Part shown: positions 42,700 through 52,319 of the stretch, piece after piece
How positions within the stretch are numbered: the stretch's first letter is position 1
Layout of the letters: each line of letters starts with the position of its first letter
Origin: Spirosoma pollinicola
Lineage (GTDB): Bacteria; Bacteroidota; Bacteroidia; Cytophagales; Spirosomataceae
NCBI RefSeq assembly: GCF_002831565.1
Contig: NZ_CP025096.1
Coordinates: 62,001 to 126,000 of the forward strand
Length of the DNA: 64,000 nt
Direction: 5' to 3'
Program-made: the position numbers and the translations under genes
Notes under the pieces: generated by a model
The model's database searches: none
The model's input: the letters and a program-made list of their open reading frames with translations, nothing else
What the model was told of the DNA's origin: nothing

Positions 42700-44934
42700 T
42701 TATAAAATTTGGGATGGGAACGACACATAAAAAGTAGTTGATTGATTTAGCACGCTCTCGAACCAGACTTTTCCTTTATGGCGACTCAGGATTCGTTTGA
42801 CAATGGCTAACCCCACCCCGTAGCCTTCATAGCTGGCAGCTGAATCAAGCCGTTGAAAAAGTTCAAATACCTTCCCGGCCTGTTTCATGTCAATGCCAAT
42901 ACCATTGTCGGTTACCGAGTAAATGAGTTCGTTTTCGGTTTGGACTCCCTGGACCGATATGTAGGAAGAGGGTACGGAACGCGTGTACTTTACGGCATTA
43001 TTCAACAGATTACTGAATACCTGAGTAACCATCGTTTGATCGCCTGTCAGATCAGGCATTGGCCCAATATGAATGGTCAGATCGCGGCCTGTTTCGCTGC
43101 TTAACAATTCCTCCCGCAGTTGTCCCAGCAGTTCACGCATGGGCAGTGTTTTGGCCAGGAACCCCGAACTGCCGATCTGGGAGTAATGCATAATATTGCG
43201 AATCAGGATGCTCATCCGTTCACTGGCCTTCTCGATCTTCGTAAAGATGGCCTTTGCGGGTTCATCCATCCGGGCGCCATAATCTTCCCGGTAAATCTCG
43301 GCGTACCGCCGAATGGAGGACAAAGGCGACCGTAGCTCATGCGAAACCGTATAGCTGAACGCTTCGAGTTGTTCATTCGACAGGCGAAGCTTTTCATTGA
43401 GCACCCGAAGCTGATTTGCCTTCTGGTCAACTACCTGCAGGATGTCTTCACGCAGTTTGAGCGCCATGGCCACCTCCATTTGCTGCCAGGGATGGGCTTT
43501 ATTATGAACGAGTTGCGTCCATTTTTCGAAACTTTTCCGGGGACTGAGTTGGGTATTGCCTTCACTGGTTATTTCTACCGGTTTATCCGGGTTACCTCCC
43601 CAGGACACCTCCTGGATGAGTTCAGGTTTGAACCAGAGCAAGTATTCGTTCATCTGTCGCGAGAGTACCACCAGCAATACCCCTGACGCTTTCTGCCGAT
43701 ACAGTTCAGCCGGGGGGTATAAATTAGGAAGTTGGTCCGTTTGAAAGATACGTTCGGTAGTGCTGTTTTTTATCCAGTCGATCAAGGCAAAAATCTCGTC
43801 GGAGGAGGGCGTATCACCTAATTGGTGAAGTTGCTCGTCAAACAGCAGCGCGGCCCCGGTTGCGGAGTTAAGCTCAAGAGCGGTTTGTGGGTGTTTAGTC
43901 AGTCCCTGGACAATATCCCAATCGCTCTGCATTTGTTGATTGAGTACCTGCCCGGCCTGCTGGAGCTTTTCCGAAAACTGGGCCTCTTCATCGTCTTTTC
44001 TAATCTCCAGCACGGTGGATAACAGCTGGCTAACTACCTTAAGGGATTGGCGGGCCGGGAAGTCGATGAACCGGGGGCCCCGGTAATGATGGCAGGCAAT
44101 GAGCCCCCATAGTTCATTTCGGTAGAGCAGCGAAATGCTCAGACTTGACTGAACACCCATATTTTTTAAGTAAGCCACATGCATAGGCGAAACCGCCCGC
44201 AGGTTGGCTTGTGTCAGGTCGAGCGGTCGATTATAATGGGCATAGTTGACGGGGTATATAGGTACCCGTTCCTGACTAACATCGCCAATACCCCGAATTA
44301 GGTTGATCTTATATAGTTCCCGGGCTTGCCGGGGGATATCGGAGGCCGGATAATGGAGTCCTAAAAAAGGGTCTAACCAGGGTTCCCTGGCTTCAGCAAC
44401 CACTTCCCCGTGCCAGTCCTCTCCAAACCGATAAATCATTACCCGGTCAAATCCGGTGATTTTTTTCACTTTCTGCACAACCTTCTCCAGCAGTTGGGTC
44501 AGGGTCGAACTCCGTTGAATATCGCTCATCGTTTGACTGAGCAACGATGTGAGGGGTAGTTGATCAGGCAATTGACTGGCGGGCTCAAACTCCATAATCA
44601 GCGCTCCGTCCTGCTGATGCAGTAAAATAAACCAATCCTGGTTCTGTCGTCGAAAAGGGAACGGATTGACGGTTTCACACCGACCACTTTGTATCGCTAC
44701 GGTTAGCATCTGGTGAAGCGCCACACCCGTTAAATCACCGGCTGAAATCTGCGTTACCGACTTACCAATGATGACCTCCACCGGCTGGCCGGTTAACTGG
44801 ATAATGTTTTCACTGGCCTGCCAAATGGTCAGGTTAACCGGATCCAGAACCACTAGAAAGCCGGATGCCTGAATAAAGCCGGGCCACTGAATCGGCTCTT
44901 GGTCGCAGTTGGTTAAATCGAGGGATGGACGCAT
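42700..44934 (-). CDS. Bacteriophytochrome sensor histidine kinase
   Basis: 744 residues. PAS (about 10-115), GAF (about 135-310), PHY (about 320-500), HisKA (about 525-590; SYTVSHELRSPLSSIRRYAE) and HATPase (about 635-742). The biliverdin-binding cysteine is Cys10 in LTNCDQEPI, with the loop WPGFIQASG where most bacteriophytochromes have PGxIQPHG. In the GAF domain DIPRQARELY and VMIYRFGEDWHGEV are intact, and the PHY tongue has WGGNP and PRKSF. A red/far-red light sensor is well supported. First gene of the light-sensing operon. Confidence 0.94.
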   Translation of the reverse strand: MRPSLDLTNCDQEPIQWPGFIQASGFLVVLDPVNLTIWQASENIIQLTGQPVEVIIGKSVTQISAGDLTGVALHQMLTVAIQSGRCETVNPFPFRRQNQDWFILLHQQDGALIMEFEPASQLPDQLPLTSLLSQTMSDIQRSSTLTQLLEKVVQKVKKITGFDRVMIYRFGEDWHGEVVAEAREPWLDPFLGLHYPASDIPRQARELYKINLIRGIGDVSQERVPIYPVNYAHYNRPLDLTQANLRAVSPMHVAYLKNMGVQSSLSISLLYRNELWGLIACHHYRGPRFIDFPARQSLKVVSQLLSTVLEIRKDDEEAQFSEKLQQAGQVLNQQMQSDWDIVQGLTKHPQTALELNSATGAALLFDEQLHQLGDTPSSDEIFALIDWIKNSTTERIFQTDQLPNLYPPAELYRQKASGVLLVVLSRQMNEYLLWFKPELIQEVSWGGNPDKPVEITSEGNTQLSPRKSFEKWTQLVHNKAHPWQQMEVAMALKLREDILQVVDQKANQLRVLNEKLRLSNEQLEAFSYTVSHELRSPLSSIRRYAEIYREDYGARMDEPAKAIFTKIEKASERMSILIRNIMHYSQIGSSGFLAKTLPMRELLGQLREELLSSETGRDLTIHIGPMPDLTGDQTMVTQVFSNLLNNAVKYTRSVPSSYISVQGVQTENELIYSVTDNGIGIDMKQAGKVFELFQRLDSAASYEGYGVGLAIVKRILSRHKGKVWFESVLNQSTTFYVSFPSQIL

Positions 44935-44956
44935 TTTAAAACCGAAATCAGTTAAG

Positions 44957-44989
44957 CAAAAGTACTCAAATCAATATACGAAGTAACAA
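44957..44989 (-). promoter_or_regulatory. Promoter of the bacteriophytochrome operon
   Basis: Minus strand TTG (44989-44987), 22 bases, TACTTTTG (44964-44957). The expected start lies about 17 bases before the ATG at 44934. Confidence 0.5.
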
Positions 44990-45433
44990 CTTAAAACCAT
45001 TTCGCTAAGTCAACTATAATAAAACTACTTAGTTATTTAATTAGTTGGTTTTCAGTATCAAATGTAGACAATTGATTAATATCATATATCGATTAATCTA
45101 TATTTAATTTAAATATATAGACTATTATATTTAAGTAGTTTAATGGCATTTAGGCTAAGCCAAGTCTGGCCATTTATCCCCCAAACTATTCTTAATATCA
45201 ATCGTATTTAATGAATTTGCTTCAATAGGACGGCTGCGCAATAGGCTGAAGATGGTCCAAAAACAGCCTACCAGGCAACATATCTATACATATAACCTCT
45301 TGGACAGCCTTATCCTACTGGCGCCGAAACTTGACCGGTCAAACTAATCAATTAAAGCTACCTGCCTTATAGACCAAAACAATATATAAATCTTTATGCT
45401 TTATACACACTAACAGGTATAATAAATACTAAA
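44990..45433. other. AT-rich intergenic stretch
   Basis: No gene seen on either strand. Bases 45000-45140 are extremely AT-rich with many ATTAAT and ATATAT motifs. It holds the divergent control regions of the phytochrome operon and the small sigma-like gene. Confidence 0.5.
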
Positions 45434-45709
45434 ATGCTAACAAGATCATCTGTTGTTTTTGACGAAAATCAAAAAAGGTTTATTTCCCTTTATGATCGGT
45501 ATTCACCTTCGTTATGGGGCCTAATTTTAATGGCTAATCTTCCGCAATTTCAATCAGAAACTATCTTACTGAACGTATTTACGATAGCCCTGAAGCAACT
45601 CAATCAAAACCAGATAACCGAAAAACAGTTCTTTGCTACGTTACTTAAACTAGCCTGTAAAGAAGGGTTACCATTGGCTTGCCTGCAATCAGTATGGGAC
45701 AAGCAATAA
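45434..45709 (+). CDS. Small protein resembling region 2 of ECF sigma factors
   Basis: 91 residues. LYDRYSPSLWGLIL and the following helices with LLNVFTIALKQL resemble the region-2 pattern LYDRYxPxLWGLxL ... LQDVFVKIWxxL of Bacteroidota ECF sigma factors. The usual acidic segment AEDVLQ is changed to QSETIL, and there is no linker or region 4, so it cannot be a normal sigma factor. It might bind core RNA polymerase or be a remnant. Isolated, with 430 bases free on either side. Confidence 0.5.
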   Translation: MLTRSSVVFDENQKRFISLYDRYSPSLWGLILMANLPQFQSETILLNVFTIALKQLNQNQITEKQFFATLLKLACKEGLPLACLQSVWDKQ

Positions 45710-46056
45710 GCTTCAACGAACTAATTTCCAGGCCTATATTTAGGCTCAGTTAAACTACAAACAATTGATATACAGAGACTTATCTCTATATCCACCCGAT
45801 AATCCTTAACCCCCAGAAATTAATTACCTTTCTAAAAACAGTTCGGTATTTGGTTTATTCATTTACCGATATCTTTTTTTTTCTCTTTTTTAGCCAACCG
45901 ACGAGGTGGACTTACTACACTAAACTGGACATTGTGTTAAGCATGATTTAACATGATGTTTCACACAGGCGACCCTGCATGAAACCAGTAGGCAGTAAAA
46001 CTCAACTTCAACATGCGGCCGACTTTGATGCAGCAACCCCGTATTTATTGATAATC
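45710..46056. other. Intergenic stretch without a supported gene
   Basis: AT-rich to about 45900. Only short open frames are present, and the ones crossing 45979-46283 lie over the terminator and the end of the giant gene. Confidence 0.5.
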
Positions 46057-46115
46057 AAAAAAACTCCAGCCCTGCAGATCGCCAAAATTGGTTTAGCAAC
46101 ATGCAGGGCTGGAGT
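46057..46115 (-). terminator. Rho-independent terminator of the first giant gene
   Basis: 14-bp perfect stem ACTCCAGCCCTGCA/TGCAGGGCTGGAGT (46063-46076 with 46102-46115), followed on the minus strand by seven T. Confidence 0.75.
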
Positions 46116-46147
46116 CCTTTGTTCTGGTTTACTACCTTCAGTCCGGT

Positions 46148-49100
46148 TTACCGGACATCGCCAATGCGCTTGGCACGTTTGGTTTGCTTGAGGACGAATG
46201 GTACACAGACATCTGGCAGACAGTCGCAAACCGTGGTCAATAATGTTACTGTTACGTCCTTAAAACAACCCGATCGATTATAGACCCGAACTGTGTATGA
46301 TTCAGAGATCAATGGGTTTGTCAGATTGCTGACAAGCACACCACCCGTTGGGATTGACTTCGCCGTTCCAGAGAGTGAAGCCGCTGGATTAAAGACACTA
46401 CCTGCCGAATACTGATACGTGTTAGACAGATCGAAGCTGCTAAGCTCGATCTTGCCATTGGCTTGCAGCACCTTGCCTACGCAGGTAACGGGAATGGCGG
46501 TTGCCTTAAACGCTGGCAGACTATCCTCCTCGATGATGAATGGGCAGCAACTGAAGTCAGGGCATTTGCCAGTGGTGTTGTCAACGGCAAGGCTATAGGT
46601 ACCGGGGCCGGTTATATCCAGGCTGTTAGTGGTCTGACCTACTATCTCGACATTATCCCTGAACCACTTATAGCTACTACGACCAGCGGGTACTGACAGT
46701 TGGAACGTGTAGATATCACCCACACACATGACCACGGGAATGGAGGTACAGACTATCGCTGTATCGCCGGGAATCGTCGCTTTGTTGTAGAGGATGCCTG
46801 AACTATCGGCTTTAGCCTGGAAGGTTAGCATCAGACTTTGTCCGGCACTGATGGAGGCTACCTGCCAGGTGCTGATAGGGCTACCCTGGGTGAAGGTCGT
46901 ACCGACCGGAGCCGTAGCCGAACCAGCCACGTAGTTGAGGCCCACGGTACTCGAATCAGTGACGACAATATTCGACGCGATCGTTGTTCCCGTATTGGTC
47001 AGCACCAGCGTGTAGGTCAGGATATCACCAAGTTTGGCTTTGCTTAGGTTAACCATTTTGTCGAGCGTCAGTTTGGTGCTGACAGGCTGAGTGCAGGAAG
47101 CCGGTGCGGTGTAGGTAGTAGTGCTCGTACTACAGCCGCTCAGTGTAGCGGTGACGGTATGCACCAGGCCATCGGAGCCCAATCCTGTCAGGCTAAAGGG
47201 CACCAAAGTCGCGGTATTGCTGACGGTCAGGGTGGTGGTCATCAGTCCGCTGGTGATGAGGATGGTCCCACCGGTAGTATTGTTGCTCAGGCTCACCATT
47301 CCGCTCAGGGTGTAAGTGTTGGTCGCGGAACTACATACCCCCGGCGTAACAGCCAGGCCAATCGAGCAGACCGGGCCGGTATTGATATCAAACACGGTGA
47401 GGGGCAGGCTCACCTGACAACCCTTACTGTCGGTGACTCGTAGCGTAGCCGTGAAGCTACCGGCAGCGGTGGGTATTCCGGCAATGAGCCCTGTGGTTGG
47501 GTTAAGTGTCAACCCGGTTGGCAGGCTACCCACCGAAATAGTATAGGTGAGTGGAGCGGTGCCCCCCGTGGTCGTAAGCATCTGGCTGTAAGGCGTACCG
47601 ACCTGTCCGTTGGGCAGGCTGGCAGTGGTCAGACTCAGCGAGCAGACCGTGCACGAAGCGGGAGCGGTGTAGGTCGTCGTAGCCGATGGACCACCCGTCA
47701 GGGTAGCCACCACCGTGTGGCTACCTGCGTTGCTCACGCCCGAGACCGAGAAACTGGCCGTTGCCTGCCCCGCCGTGACGGTGATGGTCGTCAGGCTGGC
47801 TCCATTATCAGTAATGGTCAGTGTGCCTGCCACCGCGTTGGTCAAACTTACCGTGCCCGTGGCGGTGTAGTTATTGGTCAGCGAGTTACAAGTCGGGATA
47901 CCAACCACCACCGCTATGGCTGGCGGAGCCACTGTACATGAAGCCGGAGCCGAATAAGCCGCGTTGTCGGTACCGCAACCTGACAGACTGGCGATCACCG
48001 TGTGTGAGCCGCTGCCCGAGGTCAGCCCCGTCAAGGAATAAACTACCGAGGTGGTGCTGGCCGTGATGGTCAGCGTAGTGGACTTGGCACCGTCGGTAAT
48101 CACCAGGTTACCGGCTGTGGAGTTGGTCAACCCAACCGTACCAGAGATGCTGTACTGATTCGTTACTGAGTTACACGTACCCGGCGTGACGATCAGATCC
48201 AGCGAGCAGACCGGCAGGGCCGAGGTCGTGATGGTCAGCGATGTCACATCGGTACATGATTTGGCATCGGTCACTTTGATGCTGAAGGCACTAGTAGCAG
48301 CCGCCGACGGTATTCCTGAAATCACACCCGTGGTGGGGTTCAGGCTCAGGCCCGAAGGTAACGTACCTATCGAGACGGCGTAGGTATAGGGCGTGGTACC
48401 ACCTGAGGTGACCAGCGTGCGGCTGTAGGCCGTACCCACCTGCCCATCGGGCAAGGTGCTCGTTACTAGGTTCACCGTACACACCGTACAGCTAGCCGGA
48501 GCCGCATAGGTGATAAAGTCCGTTCCGCAATTCGTTAAGCTGGAAGTAACCGTGTGCGAGCCACTACCCGAAGTCAGACCCGTTAATGAGTAAGCCACCG
48601 AGGTTGCCCCCGCGGTGACAGCCACTGTGGTTGATTTAGACCCGTCGGTGATGGTGAGCGTACCCGCCACGGCGTTGGTGAAGCTCACCGTACCAGAGAT
48701 TGAGTATTGGTTGGTGGCTGAGTTACACGTACCCGGTGTGACCACCAGATTCTGCGAACAGGCCGGGGCCGAAGAAGTGACAATGGTCAGTGAGGCCACA
48801 TCGGTACACGATTTAGCGTCGGTCACTTTGATGGTGAAGACACTGGTAGTGGCCGCTGTTGGTGTACCTGAGATCACACCCGTGGTTGGGTTGAGGGTTA
48901 GTCCCGTTGGCAACGTACCTGTCGAGACGGCGTAGGTATAGGGCGTGGTGCCACCCGTGGTGGTCAGCGTCTGGCTATAGGCGGTGCCCACCTGGCCGTT
49001 AGGCAGGGTACTGGTGGTCAGGTTAACGGTGCACACTGTGCAACTGGCCGGAGCCGTGTACGTCGTGAAATCTGAACCACAGCCGGGCAGTGTGGCTACA

Positions 49101-51931
49101 ACGGTATGGCTGGCACCGGTAGACGTAAAACCGCTTAACGAATAGGGGATATTTGTATCTGTAGCGCTGACGGTGATCGTTGTGGTAGCCGTACCATCGG
49201 TGATGGTTAGCGTACCCGCCACGGCGTTGGTCAGTGATACCGTACCCGAGATACTGTACTGATTCGTGGCTGAGTTACAGATGCCAGGAGTGACTGCCAC
49301 ATTGAGTGCGCAGGGTGCTACGGAGCAGGAAGCCGGAGCTGTATAGGTAGTAACGTCGGTTCCACAGCCGGGCAGTGTCACCACCACGGTATGTGAACCC
49401 GATCCCGATGTCAAGCCCGCCAGCGTATAGGCCACAGAGGTGGCCGAGGCAACTACCGCAACAGTGGTCGACTTAGCTCCATCAGTAATGGTAGCTGTTC
49501 CTGCTACCGCACTCGTTAGGCTAATGGTGCCCGAAACGCTGTATTGATTTGTGGCCGAATTACAGGTGCCCGGAGTTGCGGTTGCGGTAAGGTCGCAAGC
49601 GGCAACAGTATAACCCGCATCATAGTTGAAATTGTTTTGACCTGCGTTTCCCAGCGTAAAGACAATAACCCCTGCTGCATTGGGGTCCGAGTCAATGGCT
49701 TCGGTATTACTTCCGCTGGCCGAATTGGGCTTGGTGCTCAAACTCAGCGTACTGAAGGAAGTGGGGAAACAGAGCGAATAACTGACGCCTGCCGTCAGGG
49801 TCGATAAACCATAGGCAAATCCGGTGGTGTTGGTACCGGTTGCATCGGTGAAATAGTATTCGCCATTTGGGTTTGTCGTTACGGTGGCTACCGTGGTTGA
49901 AGCCGGTCCTTTTAGCGTCACCGTTACACCAGCCAGTGGTGATTCACCCGGATCCTGTACGCCGTTGTCGTTGGCATCATTCCAGACCCGGTTGCCAATC
50001 ATGATGGGTGGATTGTCGCACAACATGGCCAGATCGCCTAGCCCGCTACCCTTACCAAAGGTAGATACATCTGAGGCATTGGGCACGATCTCTAGTCGTC
50101 CCGCAGCGTCGGTACCTCCTTGCTGCTGCCCATCTGATGTCTTATCCCAGGTAATACCGTTCGAATTGAAATCGAAGGGATCAATCATATTGGCGGCTAC
50201 GAAGTTCTGGCTCAAATTGGTTGTGACCATGCCGCCCGTAAACTGATCAAGGGGTGGGTTATTGATGGAAGCCGTCAAATCGAAAAACGACCATGGAGCC
50301 GTTTCTACCGTCGTGTATGCCGGCGCCTTGGCGTAGGTGATATCGCCGTAGGCAATGCCATTGATCAGGTTTGAATTCGTGACGTTAGGTATAAAATTCT
50401 TGAATCCCGTCTGGTGTCCGGACCGATCCATCACCCCAATCAGCATGTTATCATTAATATCAAATTCAATATCAGAAATAATGGGCTGAGGGTATATATG
50501 ATAGGATCCGTCTGACATACCCTTTACCGAAGCTGGCGCGATGGCTGGATACCAGGCGTTCCAGGTCTTCGAGGCTTGTTTTGTGAGCGAATTGCCCAGA
50601 TTAACCGCCAGTGACATCGATGTGGCCGCTGTCAGGCTGTTGCACTTCATAATATAGTAGTGCAACTGGGCATCATTCTGATTGGTTTCTCCTGAACAAA
50701 CCGCCCCCACATACAATACCCCATTGTGCTCTTTCAAGGCCCAGGGTCTGATATCGCCACTCCCACCCAGACATGTAGGCGTGGTAACAGCTAGTTTCCA
50801 GAGTAGCTTTTTGGTAGTATAATCAATACACAAGACCTGCTGATTGCTCAAGTCCGTTACATAAAGCCGCTTCCCATCTTCAGATAGTTCAATATCGCCA
50901 ATACCCTCACGACCCATATTGGCCCAGCCCCAGTTATCGCGGCTAGGCGACGTTTTTACACCTAATCCGCGCGAGGAAGCACCGGGATCGGCTGGAAAAC
51001 CCAGATTAACCGGTGCGTTGGCCTGATCAACGAAGGTGCTGGCATTGATATCAAGCCAGAGCGTGGGCGTGCCAGCGCCCGCCGTTGTGGGGGTAGTCAG
51101 ATCTATTTCGTAGATAGCACCCAACCCATTCGGGCCAAGATCCATGTGGCGTTTGATAAAGGCCGACAGGTATAATTTTTTTGTATCACGGTTATAGGCT
51201 TGCCCCCAAACGGCCCCTATTTCGCTAAATTTCGCAATGTTCTGGTGGGCCTTCCCCTGTCCCCGGTCCAAATCATTAAAAAGCACCACAACCGATTCGG
51301 TACCGTTCGATGCCCTTGAACCATTTAAATAGCAAGGGTCGGCAATGATCGGATTGGGTTGGCAATAATTGGCCGCATTGCCAATGCCCAGGTTTACGCT
51401 GGTACTGCCACCACTCACAAACTGAACTGATGTACCAGACCCGGTACCTTTAAAGCTATCGTAATTGCTGGCAGGCAGACTGGTGAATTCGACCCGAAAC
51501 TGACCAGCACCCGTAGTGAGCGTGTACTGCCCCAACGTTGCAGCGGCTGAACTGGTCGTAGTAGTCCCAACAGATGCTCCGGCTGCATTGTAGGCCGTCA
51601 CCGTGACACCCCCAACGCCGGGTTCAACAAAATTCGCCGTATTATCTTTCGCGCCGTCGGAGTTAAAATCACGGAAGACTGTACCCGTGATTGTTTGTGC
51701 CTGCATGCTGCCTGTAAGCACAGCTATCGACATGAACACCAATGTGATCACTAATAGTAGCCTTCGTAAGGAGTCTCGCAACGTTATCTGCCGACAGGCA
51801 GCAACGCTGATCCCAGTAGCAGGCCGTATGTCGGAGTGAGTGAGTGGGTAGGTAGGTACTACCGGAAGAGTCATCGCTTTGCTCTTCGGCAAGAGGCCAG
51901 GCGACAAGGTAAGCGTAGATGTTAGGTGCAT
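46148..51931 (-). CDS. Giant secreted multi-repeat protein with SdrD-like and DUF11 domains
   Basis: 1927 residues. A signal peptide ends near residue 79 (SMQAQT); the true start may be an inner ATG. SdrD-like module about 80-175 (GTVFRDFNSDGAKDN); a propeller-like region with NWGWANMGREGIGDIELS about 190-640; a second SdrD module about 644-770 (GNRVWNDANDNGVQDPGES). Then six copies of an about 90-residue cell (VTPGTCNSATNQYSISGTVS ... YTAPASC) mixed with three putative-Ig He_PIG modules (LPNGQVGTAYSQTL ... TGVISGTPTAA), a DUF11 domain about 1618-1720, and a Cys-rich end with DCLPDVCVPFVLKQTK. Probably an adhesin or surface-layer protein. No known type IX sorting domain was recognised. Confidence 0.82.
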   Translation of the reverse strand: MHLTSTLTLSPGLLPKSKAMTLPVVPTYPLTHSDIRPATGISVAACRQITLRDSLRRLLLVITLVFMSIAVLTGSMQAQTITGTVFRDFNSDGAKDNTANFVEPGVGGVTVTAYNAAGASVGTTTTSSAAATLGQYTLTTGAGQFRVEFTSLPASNYDSFKGTGSGTSVQFVSGGSTSVNLGIGNAANYCQPNPIIADPCYLNGSRASNGTESVVVLFNDLDRGQGKAHQNIAKFSEIGAVWGQAYNRDTKKLYLSAFIKRHMDLGPNGLGAIYEIDLTTPTTAGAGTPTLWLDINASTFVDQANAPVNLGFPADPGASSRGLGVKTSPSRDNWGWANMGREGIGDIELSEDGKRLYVTDLSNQQVLCIDYTTKKLLWKLAVTTPTCLGGSGDIRPWALKEHNGVLYVGAVCSGETNQNDAQLHYYIMKCNSLTAATSMSLAVNLGNSLTKQASKTWNAWYPAIAPASVKGMSDGSYHIYPQPIISDIEFDINDNMLIGVMDRSGHQTGFKNFIPNVTNSNLINGIAYGDITYAKAPAYTTVETAPWSFFDLTASINNPPLDQFTGGMVTTNLSQNFVAANMIDPFDFNSNGITWDKTSDGQQQGGTDAAGRLEIVPNASDVSTFGKGSGLGDLAMLCDNPPIMIGNRVWNDANDNGVQDPGESPLAGVTVTLKGPASTTVATVTTNPNGEYYFTDATGTNTTGFAYGLSTLTAGVSYSLCFPTSFSTLSLSTKPNSASGSNTEAIDSDPNAAGVIVFTLGNAGQNNFNYDAGYTVAACDLTATATPGTCNSATNQYSVSGTISLTSAVAGTATITDGAKSTTVAVVASATSVAYTLAGLTSGSGSHTVVVTLPGCGTDVTTYTAPASCSVAPCALNVAVTPGICNSATNQYSISGTVSLTNAVAGTLTITDGTATTTITVSATDTNIPYSLSGFTSTGASHTVVATLPGCGSDFTTYTAPASCTVCTVNLTTSTLPNGQVGTAYSQTLTTTGGTTPYTYAVSTGTLPTGLTLNPTTGVISGTPTAATTSVFTIKVTDAKSCTDVASLTIVTSSAPACSQNLVVTPGTCNSATNQYSISGTVSFTNAVAGTLTITDGSKSTTVAVTAGATSVAYSLTGLTSGSGSHTVTSSLTNCGTDFITYAAPASCTVCTVNLVTSTLPDGQVGTAYSRTLVTSGGTTPYTYAVSIGTLPSGLSLNPTTGVISGIPSAAATSAFSIKVTDAKSCTDVTSLTITTSALPVCSLDLIVTPGTCNSVTNQYSISGTVGLTNSTAGNLVITDGAKSTTLTITASTTSVVYSLTGLTSGSGSHTVIASLSGCGTDNAAYSAPASCTVAPPAIAVVVGIPTCNSLTNNYTATGTVSLTNAVAGTLTITDNGASLTTITVTAGQATASFSVSGVSNAGSHTVVATLTGGPSATTTYTAPASCTVCSLSLTTASLPNGQVGTPYSQMLTTTGGTAPLTYTISVGSLPTGLTLNPTTGLIAGIPTAAGSFTATLRVTDSKGCQVSLPLTVFDINTGPVCSIGLAVTPGVCSSATNTYTLSGMVSLSNNTTGGTILITSGLMTTTLTVSNTATLVPFSLTGLGSDGLVHTVTATLSGCSTSTTTYTAPASCTQPVSTKLTLDKMVNLSKAKLGDILTYTLVLTNTGTTIASNIVVTDSSTVGLNYVAGSATAPVGTTFTQGSPISTWQVASISAGQSLMLTFQAKADSSGILYNKATIPGDTAIVCTSIPVVMCVGDIYTFQLSVPAGRSSYKWFRDNVEIVGQTTNSLDITGPGTYSLAVDNTTGKCPDFSCCPFIIEEDSLPAFKATAIPVTCVGKVLQANGKIELSSFDLSNTYQYSAGSVFNPAASLSGTAKSIPTGGVLVSNLTNPLISESYTVRVYNRSGCFKDVTVTLLTTVCDCLPDVCVPFVLKQTKRAKRIGDVR
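47151..47414 (-). repeat. 264-bp near-identical segment, copy 1
   Basis: Differs from 53008-53271 at about four positions by eye. It codes for the last repeat cell and its junction in the first giant protein. Neighbouring repeat cells differ much more, so this copy was recently homogenised. Confidence 0.85.
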
Positions 51932-52253
51932 AATGTCTCGAATATTTCACTACCAGATCTAAGCCGTGAGTACAATCATCCATTATCAGGGGACAGTACT
52001 TTGCCTTATCTGGCCAATAGCAAAATCAAGGGCGGCAATAAGTATGCTAGAAGCCTTTCGAAGTAGTCAAATGGGGAAAAACGACAAAAAAAAGAGTATA
52101 ATAGGTAGTATTTAAAAAACTAGAAGAATAGGATTTTTATACACAATAATTTTTTTTGTCTTTACAAAAAGAAAGCCAATAATTCAATAGAGAGATTGAT
52201 ATCTATAAACACACAACAACATTCGCCTTAAAACAACAAACCAGGGACCTTGC
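51932..52253. other. Intergenic stretch between the two giant genes
   Basis: No gene. AT-rich from about 52070 to 52230, with upstream control signals of the first giant gene. No clear TAnnTTTG was fixed. Confidence 0.4.
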
Positions 52254-52301
52254 TACATAGAAATGGTCCGAAATCGGTGGATTTCGGACCATTTCTATGT
52301 A
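52254..52301. terminator. 22-bp perfect hairpin downstream of the second giant gene
   Basis: Arms 52254-52275 and 52280-52301, loop GGTG. It lies 19 bases past the stop of the second giant gene on the minus strand. No T run follows. Confidence 0.6.
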
Positions 52302-52319
52302 CGATTAATAAACCAGCCA

